This document shows positions 56,365-64,000 of a DNA stretch of 64,000 nt, piece after piece (position 1 is the stretch's first letter; each line of letters begins with the position of its first letter). The stretch covers positions 8,791,723-8,855,722 of the forward strand of contig NC_057866.1 in the NCBI RefSeq assembly GCF_019393635.1, given 5' to 3'. The position numbers and the translations under genes are program-made. The notes under the pieces were generated by a model. That model had not been told where the DNA came from. It searched no databases and saw only the letters and a list, made by a program, of their open reading frames with translations. The DNA comes from Dromiciops gliroides (lineage: Eukaryota > Chordata > Mammalia > Microbiotheria > Microbiotheriidae).

Positions 56365-57628
56365 GTTTGGTTTTGCAGGTGCAAATATTAAGATGTAAAC
56401 ATTAACACCTTGTGAATACAATTTAACTTTCCATTTAGCTATAGCTTTACTCAGCATGACTCTAGATAAGGATAGTAGCAAACAATCATTGGAGCTTAAT
56501 GAACGTTTTGAAAAATAAGTACCAAGGCCTCCCCTCTATTTGTGAGTTTTGAAATTGTTTTGTTTATTTTCAGGGAATACTGTTTAATTTAATTGTATGA
56601 TTTGTCTGCACTCAGTTTATTTCTCTTCCCAGTATCTCTCAGCTATAACAGAATTAAAACGGGCCCTGCTATCAGCACCTGCCCTAGGACTCCCACATTA
56701 CAGTAAGCCCTTCGCTCTCTTTGTGCACCAACAAAGGAGGGTGGCTTCTGGAGTTCTGACTCAATCACCAGGGCCTAACCAATGCCCCATAGCCTACTAT
56801 TCAACCCAACTGGAACCTGTAGCGTCTGGGGTGCCCCCTTGCCTTAGGGCAGTGGAGGCCACAGCCCTTTTGGTAGAAAAAGACTCTGATTTGGTCCTAG
56901 GTAATCCTCTAATCATGCAATGCCCTCATGAAGTAGAGGCTCTCTTACCATGTCACAGGACACAAGCCTTTTCAGATCAAAGGCTGGCTAAGTATGAAGT
57001 AACCCTGTTAGGCAATGAGAATATCACTCTAAAACGCTGCACAGTCCTTAACCCAGTAACACTACTCCCTAACTTACCACTCTCTCTGGCTTCTGCTGTC
57101 CTGGTGGCTCGAGCAACTGTAGACTGTCCAGGTTTTGGTGAGTTAATTACTGAAAACCCTAAACTCCTTTGAACTAGCTTAATTGGAAATGATCTGGGGA
57201 TTGCATAGGCTAAGTTTAGAGGTAAGAGTATTTATCTGTATTTCTTTTTTTCCTACTTCCTTATCTTTGATTTTTATTAGTTTTACCTTTGTTGTTTAAT
57301 TAATTCCCAAGTAATAAAATCTGATCCTTTTGTGAATTAAAGCTTAAAAACTCCTTTCTTATTGACCCGGGAGAAATATCTAAAAAGGGCAGTTCAGAGG
57401 GGAGGGTGAACCTAAAAGGTCCCTCATTATTTCTGCAACCCCAATATTAAGGCGAGTTACCCAAACAATGCTCCATATACCAAATTTTGACCCTCACACA
57501 GGGCAATGAGGGTTAAATGACTTGCTCAGGGTCACACAGCTAGTAAGTGTCTAGCGTCTGAGGGTGGATTTAAATTCAAGTCCTCCTGAATACAGGGCTG
57601 GTGCTTTATCCACTGCACCACCTAGCTG
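56365..57628 (-). mobile_element. Marsupial SINE split by an LTR element
   Basis: The reversed SINE tail gtttggttttgcagg (56,365-56,379) and the reversed body from gcaatgagggttaaatgac to cacctagctg (57,503-57,628) are two parts of one copy. They join exactly if the LTR element between them is taken out. Flanking 14-bp sites lie at 56,351 and 57,629. Confidence 0.85.
56380..57498 (+). mobile_element. Fossil gammaretrovirus-like (ERV1-type) element, pol fragment and LTR-like end
   Basis: The element starts TG, ends CA and is flanked by CAGG on both sides, a 4-bp duplication typical of ERV1-type insertions. About 56,597-57,172 encodes a fragment like the end of gammaretroviral reverse transcriptase (ALLSAPALGLPHYSKPF, CPIAYYSTQLEPVASG, CLRAVEATALLVEKD). 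The last roughly 300 bases include aagtaataaaatctgatcc and may be LTR sequence. No gag, integrase or env is seen and only about 1.1 kb remains, so it is a broken remnant. It is younger than the SINE it sits in; absolute age is unknown. Confidence 0.75.
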
Positions 57629-57642
57629 TACTGTATATTCTT

Positions 57643-57793
57643 TTTTCTTTTTTTTTTTTTTTAGTGAGGCAATTGGACTTAAGTGACTTGCTCAGGGTCA
57701 CACAGCTAGTAAGTGTCTGAGGCTGGATTTGAACTCAGGTCCTCCTGAATCCAGGGCTGGTGCTCTATCCACTGTGCTACCTAGCTGCCCCTG
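57643..57793 (-). mobile_element. Marsupial SINE in the nested stack
   Basis: Reversed copy from a T-run to ctacctagctgcccctg. It is flanked by the 14-bp site tactgtatattctt (57,629) and cactgtatattctt (57,794). Confidence 0.93.
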
Positions 57794-57807
57794 CACTGTA
57801 TATTCTT

Positions 57808-58145
57808 TTCTTTTCTTTCTTTCTTTCTTTCTTTAAGTTTTCAACCTTTGTTTAGATAAGATTTCCAATTTCAAATTTTTTCTCCCTCCCTCCCTCCCCT
57901 CCCTGTCCCCCTCCCCTAGACAGCAAGTAATCTGATATATAACATTAAACATATTTCTGCATTAGTCATGTTATACAAGAAAAATCAGAGCAAGAAGGAA
58001 AAACCTCAAAAAAGAAAAACAACAGCACCAAAACCAAAAGAGATAGTACGGTCCAATCAGTGTCCATATTCCACAGTTTCTTTTCTTTTTTTTTTTTTTC
58101 TGGATTTGGAGAGCCTTTTTCATGAGTCCTTTGGAACTTTCTTTG
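57808..58145 (-). mobile_element. L1 3' end in the nested stack
   Basis: Reverse of the marsupial L1 tail: taagttttcaacctttgttt, gacagcaagtaatctgatat, tttctgcattagtcatgtta, ttcatgagtcctttggaact. It is flanked by the same 14-bp site at 57,794 and 58,146, and ends in a ttctttcttt tract that represents the poly(A) side. Confidence 0.85.
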
Positions 58146-58159
58146 TACTGTATATTCTT

Positions 58160-58307
58160 TTTTTTTTTTTGATGAGGCAATTGGGGTTAAGTGACTTGCC
58201 CAGGGTCACACAGCTAGTAAGTGTCAAGTGTCTGAGGCCAGCTTTGAACTCAGGTCCTCCTGACTCCAGGGCCGGTGTTCTATCCACTGCACCACCAGCT
58301 GCCCCTG
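58160..58307 (-). mobile_element. Marsupial SINE in the nested stack
   Basis: Reversed full copy, T-run to accaccagctgcccctg, flanked by tactgtatattctt at 58,146-58,159 and 58,308-58,321. Confidence 0.93.
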
Positions 58308-58360
58308 TACTGTATATTCTTAATGAATACTTGTTATTGATTACAGGATAGCTGGAATTC

Positions 58361-58810
58361 TCCAATGTTGAACAGAGGATACCAGGTGAATGGGTATGCC
58401 ATGGACTGATAGCCAGGAGGTGGGTCAGGTTTAGGAGGAGAAACAAAGAGCTTAGCTTTGTACCTGTTGAATTTGGCGGGGCTGATGGTACTTGCAAGTG
58501 GAAATATGGGTCTGGAGCTCAGAAGATAGCTCTGGACTGGAAGCATGGAGTTGGCGGTCATTTGCATAGAGGTGCTATTAGGAAATGTTCTGAACAAGCT
58601 CTCCAAGGGAGAAGGGGGAGGGAAGAGAACCAAGGGCAGGCTCTTGACGGGCATGCACATGGAGGAGTAGGGATGGGGTGGGAAACCAGCAAAGAAGGTG
58701 GAGAAGTAGTTAGGGAGGTAGGAGTAAAATCAAAACCTTGGGACATCTCTCCTGCCAATGGAAGAGAGAGTATCCAGGAGAAGAGAGTGGCCAGCAGAGT
58801 CAAAAGCTAC
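58361..58810 (+). mobile_element. Fragment of the long ancient repeat
   Basis: gcttagctttgtacctgttg, gtggaaatatgggtctggag, ggcggtcatttgcatagagg and gagtcaaaagctacagagaa keep the order of the 3' part of the old repeat family. Confidence 0.6.
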
Positions 58811-58823
58811 AGAGAAGTCAGAG

Positions 58824-59012
58824 GATGGGTGCATGGATTGGTGGGTGGATGCATGGATGGGTGGGTGGATGCATGGGTGGGTGCATGGGTGGGTGCATGG
58901 GTGGATGCATGGGTGGGTGCATGGATGGATGCATGAATGGATAGATGCATGGATGGGTGGATTTGTGGATGAATGCATGGATGGATGGGTAGATGTATAC
59001 ATGGATGCGTGG
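58824..59012 (+). repeat. Minisatellite (GGATGCATGGGTGGGT)n
   Basis: Interleaved units of ggatgcat and gggtgggt fill about 190 bases. Both strands are open in several frames, which gives repetitive His/Met/Trp chance proteins. Confidence 0.92.
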
Positions 59013-59039
59013 AAGAAGAATGTAGTGCCTACTTTGTGC

Positions 59040-59920
59040 AAAGCACTATGCTAAATACTGGGGATGCAAACAGAAAACCAAGACTCCCCCTGCTCTCAAA
59101 GAGCTTTCAGTCTAATGGGGGAGACAGCTCCTAGACAAGGTTTCAGCTGCAAGTGAGATGGAAAGGGTCCTTAGGGGACAGCAGCAAAGCAAATGGTCAC
59201 ATCTCTTCCTTGATGTCATCGCCACTGATAAAGCCCCATCAGCTTCCACTGTGTCAAGGACTGTGGTGACAAGACCTTTCCTGGTCTCCTGGAGTTGTAG
59301 TTGTAGCCCCTGTGGGACAGGGCAGTCCCCAGCCTGCATCTTCTAGGGGCTTCTGCCCATGGGGATGGCTGAGGGCACTGGCCTGGAAACCTCCCAAGGC
59401 TCTTGGGCTCAAGGCTGTCTCCTAGGGTCTGAGAGAAGGTAGTGGTCGAGGGGGTGAGGCTGGTGGTCCCAAATGTCCTGCTCCTGCTACCCTCCATCCC
59501 TTTCTCAGGGTGCCTTGATGCCTGCTTTGTGAATGGTGAGTCGGCTGACTGCCAGCAGAAATGACTGATCCTCTCTCTCCAGGAGCTGCTTCCCCAAACT
59601 ATGGCCGTGATGGGGGAGCTGAAAGTAGGCATGGGAGGTGTTGCTGCCCTCAAGGCTCCTGTGCTCATCTCTTGGTGGTCATTGGCCAGCAGTTGTCGCT
59701 AGCGGGTGTGAAGAAGGTGGACCCCTTCTCCACAATGATTTCTCTTCTCGATGATGGCTATGAAGTCCCAGTTGGAAGCTCTAAAGGACACTGCCATCCC
59801 CAAGGCTCTTGAATTCAGTGTCCTGGACTGTCCCCATTGGAGGCTGAGGGAAGAAGTGAGCAAGATAGTGGTGGTGGGTTGATGGGTGGTTGAGGACTAG
59901 ACTATGATTCTTAGCAGGTC
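59040..59920 (+). repeat. Dispersed repeat block B, copy 2
   Basis: The old-repeat head (gcaaagcactatgctaaata) is followed by gggtccttaggggacagcag, cccaaggctcttgggctcaa, ccaggagctgcttccccaaa, aggtggaccccttctccaca and a further ccccaaggctcttgaattc. Most of this matches 53,370-53,910 and, for the first part, 24,290-24,420. Confidence 0.7.
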
Positions 59921-59966
59921 AGTGGTGACCTGTGAGGGAGCAGTTTCTCAAGAATAATGGAGATGG

Positions 59967-60138
59967 GGGGCAGCCAGTTGGTGCAGTGGATAGAGCACTG
60001 GCCCTGGAGTCAGGAGGACCTGAGTTCAAATCCGACCTCGGACACTTGACACTTGCTGGCTGTGTGACCCTGGGCAAGTCACTTAACCCTCATGGCCCTG
60101 CAAAAAGAAGAAAGAAAAAGAAAGAAAGAAAGAAAGAA
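59967..60138 (+). mobile_element. Marsupial SINE with (AAAG)n tail
   Basis: Full copy beginning ggggcagccagttggtgcag and ending in an AAAG microsatellite. Confidence 0.92.
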
Positions 60139-60609
60139 GAAGAAGAGAGATGGACATCAGATTGCAAGGGGTTGATGGAGGACAGGGATGATGAAAGCTA
60201 CAGATATTTGTCAGGGGAGGGGAGGGGGGTCGGGAGGTGTGATAGAGGAATCAGGTTTGATCCAATCTCACCCAATGCTCTGGCTCTGTTCTCTGTGTCT
60301 TGGAGGCAGCTGTCCAAGCAGGGGGTCCTACCTTCAAGTAGGAAAATGAACTGGACCTAAGTGCATATGTGTGAGTATGTGTGAGTGTGTCAGTGTGTGT
60401 GGCTGGGAAAGAGTGGCTCAGTAAAGTCAAGGCTGATGGAGAGAACAACCTCAACTCTAGAAGCATAAGTCCTTTCTTTGAGAGGAGTCCTCACCCCAAT
60501 GTGTGTGGTGCATTGTGGGAAGACCTGGCTTCCAGACTGGAATCTGCCACTTACTGTCACACCTTCCTTTCTCTTCAGTTTCCTCATCTGTAATACAAGG
60601 AGGAGATGA

Positions 60610-60760
60610 AGCCAGAGGATTTCTAGAGTCTCCCAGATCTGACATCCTGCATCCCAAGGTCTCTCCCAGTTCTGATATTCCATGTTTTAAGATTTCTCAA
60701 AGCTCTGACATTGTATGTTTTAAGGTCCCACCCTTCAAGCTTAGCTATTCTTGCTTATTC
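60610..60760 (-). repeat. Short array of the roughly 40-bp minisatellite unit, reversed
   Basis: ctcccagatctgacatcctg, ctcccagttctgatattcca and ctcaaagctctgacattgta are three successive reversed units of the motif seen at 45,904-46,290. Confidence 0.75.
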
Positions 60761-61144
60761 TGTTCTCCCCCCCCCCCAGCCCTGGTCTCAGCTGCTTGGA
60801 GGGGTCTCACTAAATCTTGATTCTTTCATCTTTAAAGGCGGGGGTGGGGGGGAGCAGGAGACTGGACTGAGCACTTTCTTGGTTGTTCTGATATTGACCC
60901 ACAGAGAAACATGGGACCCAGTGACTCAATGGTACCATAGTAACACATTTGGACACAGATGCTGACCTCTCTGACACCCGGATCCATGTACTCAGTCGCT
61001 GACCCTTAAACAGACAGACACTATTCCAGAAAAATATTAAAATTCACAGCAGAATTTAATTTGGTGCAGTTTAATTCCCCAAACAATGATGAAGCCTGGC
61101 TTCACTTGGCATCCCAGCCAGAGACCCAACAAACCCAAGGAGGA
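60761..61144. other. Intergenic, no feature recognised
   Basis: Unique sequence with a C-run at about 60,768. No coding or repeat signal that I can name. Confidence 0.4.
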
Positions 61145-61390
61145 ACCCAGGAGTGAACCACCCCAAAACCCTCCCTCTATTTTTCCCCCCTGGGCTCCAA
61201 GCCCTGACCGTGCCTACAGGGGCTGGGGGAGGGAGGGGCTTCCTCCAGCTGTTGAGCAAATCCAGATGAGGCAGAGGGGGTGGTGACCCCACTGGCAGGG
61301 GCAGGAGGGCGCGGTGGCCTGAGCTCATCAGATTCCAGCCGTAGTGACTCATGGGGGTAACGCCTGGGGGAGGGGGGTGCAGGATGATAG
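61145..61390 (+). repeat. Duplicated non-coding block A, copy 2
   Basis: The shorter counterpart of 52,230-52,640, with the same gagcaaatccagatg and agattccagcc phrases and the AP-1 site TGACTCA at 61,345-61,351. Confidence 0.75.
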
Positions 61391-61700
61391 CTTCTGGGAG
61401 GGAAGATTCAGCCTAGGGGCAGAGCCAGGAGCTGGAGCCTGGACTCTGGCCTTCAGGGGCTGTGGGGAGGGCCAATATCGGAAGTGAGAAGTTCAGGGGT
61501 CTGGGGTTAGGCAGGCTGCCTGGGCCTGGAGCTGGGTGGGGGATGGGCTCGGGGTGCCGGGGCAAGCTGAGCGGCCAAGAGCCAGAAGAAGCAGAGCTCA
61601 GATTCTGAGGTACCTGGGCCAGAGGCAGTGGCATCCAGGCAGGAGGACCCCTGGGTTCTGAGGGCACCAGAGAAAGAGGGAAGGGATTAAACATTCCTGC
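61391..61700. other. Intergenic, no feature recognised
   Basis: GC-rich unique sequence without exon-like features. Confidence 0.4.
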
Positions 61701-61704
61701 CAGG

Positions 61705-61899
61705 CACTGTGCTAAGCCCTTTACAAATATTATCTTGTTTGACCCTCATGACAACCCGGATCAGTAGGTGAGGAAACTGAAGCAAGGTGAGGTGACTTGC
61801 CCAGGGTTACAGAGCTAGTAAGTATGTGAGGCTAGATTTGAACTCAAGTCTTCCTGACTCCAGGCCCAGGACTCTATCCACTGCACCACCAGCTGCCCC
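61705..61899 (-). mobile_element. MIR/CORE-SINE-like copy
   Basis: gctaagccctttacaaatat, taggtgaggaaactgaagca, ttgcccagggttacagagct, then ctctatccactgcaccacca: a reversed SINE head fused to a MIR-like 3' half. Confidence 0.75.
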
Positions 61900-62269
61900 C
61901 TGGGGGTGGGGGAGCTGAGAGGGTTAGGGCAAAATCCCGGCTTCTGGGAGGAGCTGGGGAAACCAGGTCCCCTGCTCTGGACTGCGATGAGGAAACAGCT
62001 CACGCGGCCCTCCCCACCCCATTCCAAGAGCCCCAGTGGGCCTGTGACCCCCCTCCCTGTTCTGGCCCTCCCCCACAGCTGCTTCTTTTTAATGGGCATG
62101 GGGGAGGGGGCAGGAGGGGGGAGCAGGGCATCCATCAATGGCTCAGGCTCCTTCAGTCCCTCCTCTTTTTTCACCTTATCCAGACCAGGGGTTTGAGTTT
62201 GGTGTCTCTGCACGCTGAGGGCGAGGGGACAGAGTTCTAATGCAGCAGTCAGGATATTAGCTTCATGCT

Positions 62270-62426
62270 CACTTTTTTTTTTTTTTTTTTTTGCGGGGCA
62301 ATGGGGGTTAAGTGACTTGCCCAGGGTCACACAGCTAGTAAGTGTCAAGTGTCTGAGGCTGGATTTGAACTCAGGTCCTCCTGAATCCAGGGCCGGTGCT
62401 TTATCCACTGCGCCATCTAGCTGCCC
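62270..62426 (-). mobile_element. Marsupial SINE
   Basis: Reversed full copy with target duplication AGCTTCATGCT at 62,259-62,269 and 62,427-62,437. It is inserted in a MIR-like sequence that continues after it. Confidence 0.94.
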
Positions 62427-62494
62427 AGCTTCATGCTTTAGCTGTGTGACCTTGGGCAAGTCCTTTCCACCTCTTTGGGCCTCAATGTCCTCAT

Positions 62495-62890
62495 CTGTAC
62501 AGACAGTCTCAAAGGTCCCTCCCAGCCCTGACGTTCTGTTCTAAGGACCCTCCCAGAGTTCACATTCTCTGTTCTATGTCCTAAGGTCATACTTACACGG
62601 GGCTTTAAGGTCTGCAGAGCAGTTTGTGTACTTTTTTCTTATTGGGTCCTCAGAACAAGCCTGGGCACAATTATGAGCCCCATTTTACAGATTAGGAAAC
62701 TGAGGCAGACGACGCTTCAAGTGACTCGCTTAGGGTCACATAGGTAAAAAGTGAGGCAAGATTTGAACTCGGGTCTTCCTGACTCTGTCGCTTAATCGAT
62801 TGCATGACCTAGCTCATTTATTCCTCTCAGCCTTGCCATTCTCTTCTGAAGACCCTCCCAGCTCTACTGTCGCATGTTTTACATGCTCGG
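62495..62890 (-). repeat. Reversed 40-bp-type units and a MIR copy
   Basis: ctcccagccctgacgttctg and ctcccagagttcacattctc (about 62,517-62,570) and later ctcccagctctactgtcgca are units of the minisatellite motif. A reversed MIR lies between (about 62,600-62,815: ccccattttacagattagga, gatttgaactcgggtcttcc). Confidence 0.6.
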
Positions 62891-62939
62891 AGCCCTCCCT
62901 TCCAGCTCAAACACACTGTCTTTTCTAGGTTGAGGAGCA

Positions 62940-63408
62940 AATGGGATGGGGGATAGTCTGGGCCAGGAAGGGAAGTCAGCGCTGCCACTCTAGCGATTTT
63001 CCCAGTCCCAGGACTGGGTGTCCTGGCTTGCGCCAGACTCCCCTCCCTGCTCTGGGCTCTCCAGAGGAGCTGAGTCAGCCGGGCTGGGGGTGGGGACCCA
63101 GGGAGCCAGGACTCGGTGGCTCGGCCCTCCTCCCCTCCCCTCCTCTCCCTTTCTCTGCTCACCATACTCCCCTTTCCCTTTCCCAAAGCGCCCCCCAGCT
63201 CCCTCCCCCACCCCACAGCAACACCCCCTCCCCATGCTGGGCTTTGAAGTCACAAAGTAAATATCCTGTCTGGTCTGGCTCCCCCTTCAGCAGACTGGCC
63301 TCCAGCTCTGGGGCAACCCAATCACCCCAGCCTGAGCCCTGGCTCATACCCCAGCCAGGCCTGGGGGGGCATGGGGCCAGTGGGGGGCGGGAGGTTGGGG
63401 GAGGGAGG

Positions 63409-63410
<2 letters not shown>
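62940..63410. other. Unique non-coding sequence, possible regulatory region
   Basis: No repeat is recognised. A stretch at about 63,230-63,360 (gctttgaagtcacaaagtaa, gtctggtctggctccccctt) is free of repeats and moderately GC-rich. By synteny CD248 should start beyond the window, so this may be its upstream region. Inference only. Confidence 0.3.

Positions 63411-63411
<1 letters not shown>

Positions 63412-63451
<40 letters not shown>
63412..63451. repeat. (AG)n microsatellite
   Basis: About 20 AG units. They create an Arg/Glu-rich frame on the + strand and Leu/Ser-rich frames on the minus strand, none of which is a gene. Confidence 0.95.
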
Positions 63452-63456
<5 letters not shown>

Positions 63457-63843
63457 TGGGGGGAGAAAAAGGGGTGTTCTGTCCAGGAAAGAGAAGAGAA
63501 AGGGAGATACAGAGAGCAACACCCCCCAGGGATGGAGGAGGAGAAAGAAGACCAAAGAAGAACGGGTAGAAGTGAAATGGAGACATGCTTAGGGAAGGGG
63601 GAAGAGCCAGGGAGCCATTCCTGAAAGGGAAGAAGTGCAGGGTCGGGGTGGGGGGGGGATGAGGTTAACATCCCCAGAGAAGAAGAGCTGTGTGACTCCG
63701 GACATGCTGCTTAACCTCTATGTGCCTCAATCTCTTCTGCTGTACAATGCGGTGGTTGGACTTGTGGCCCTCCGAGATGGAGAGGCATCATCAGAGATGG
63801 AGGAGAAGGGGCAGAGACCTCCCCCCTCCAAAAATGAAAGAGG

Positions 63844-63985
63844 GGGGCCGCTAGGTGGTGCGGTGTATAGAGCACCAGCCCTGGAGTCAGGAGGTCCTAA
63901 GTTCAAATCCAGCCTCAGACACTTGACACTTACTAGCTGTGTGACCCTGGGCAAGTCACTTGACCCCAATTGCCTCCCCCCCCCA
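63844..63985 (+). mobile_element. Marsupial SINE at the window end
   Basis: Full copy with head ggccgctaggtggtgcgg, C-run and oligo-A tail. Flanks gaaagagg appear before and after, the second at the last bases of the window. Confidence 0.9.
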
Positions 63986-64000
63986 AAAAAAAGAAAGAGG

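Larger units (their letters stand above)
55440..58360 (+). mobile_element. L2-like LINE end, split by a stack of insertions
   Basis: ggcaacttggcccccacctg, tccctgctggctcgcagaat, gatcggaagctcattgaggg and agcacagtgcctggcacata are in L2-tail order up to 56,350. The tail resumes at 58,322 (aatgaatacttgttattga). Everything between is later insertion. Confidence 0.7.

Noticed and set aside
58730-59054. His/Ser/Trp repeat proteins on both strands
   Set aside because: Translation of the 58,824-59,012 minisatellite.
62941-63624. 227-codon open frame on the + strand
   Set aside because: A large part is translation of the (AG)n microsatellite as Arg-Glu repeats; the rest has no recognisable protein signal.
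1-64000. CRISPR array, bacterial operon or mobile resistance region
   Set aside because: Spliced vertebrate genes, CpG islands and SINE/L1 content make the window a vertebrate nuclear genome. The short tandem arrays have no repeat-spacer structure.

Overview
The window is a piece of a mammalian nuclear genome, almost certainly from a marsupial. It carries intron-rich genes with GT/AG splice sites, CpG-island promoters and about 25 copies of a tRNA-derived marsupial SINE (head GGGGCAGCTAGGTGG, tail ...AACCCCAATTGCCTCA plus oligo-A). It also has marsupial-type L1 3' ends, longer Mar1-like SINEs, MIR and L2-like fragments. I cannot name the species. The gene order SLC29A2 - tRNA-Ser(GCT) - B4GAT1 - BRMS1 - RIN1 is, from memory, that of human 11q13.2. 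Here all four protein genes are on the + strand and the tRNA is on the - strand.

Layout. 1-13,800: intergenic, full of SINEs, an L1 3' end and older repeats, with no gene recognised. 13,830-23,690: SLC29A2 (equilibrative nucleoside transporter 2), CpG promoter, 12 coding exons, 448 aa. 23,690-28,030: intergenic, with old L1, a Mar1-like SINE, AT-rich palindromes and MIRs. 28,036-28,117: tRNA-Ser(GCT), minus strand. 28,100-31,440: B4GAT1, two coding exons, 438 aa, in a strong CpG island. 31,700-40,720: BRMS1, CpG promoter, 9 coding exons, 274 aa. 41,300-48,050: RIN1, 10 coding exons, 777 aa. 48,050-64,000: intergenic, with duplicated blocks, minisatellites, a gammaretroviral fossil and a notable stack of nested retro-insertions. 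The next gene expected from synteny (CD248) is not in the window, nor is NPAS4 on the other side.

The four proteins do not form a pathway. They are a plasma-membrane nucleoside carrier, a Golgi glucuronyltransferase that primes alpha-dystroglycan matriglycan, a SIN3/HDAC corepressor subunit, and a RAS effector/RAB5 exchange factor. Every exon junction was checked by hand for a GT/AG pair and reading phase, and all four reading frames close at lengths near the human proteins as I remember them.

I see no new biochemical system. The most unusual structures are: (i) a 57-bp inverted repeat with one mismatch that brackets BRMS1 exon 9; (ii) five copies of one 14-bp target site separating four nested retrotransposon insertions at 56.35-58.32 kb, one of which holds an LTR element with TG...CA ends and a 4-bp CAGG duplication; (iii) a roughly 40-bp minisatellite unit that recurs at several separate loci; and (iv) two duplicated non-coding blocks downstream of RIN1, one of which keeps an AP-1 site in both copies.
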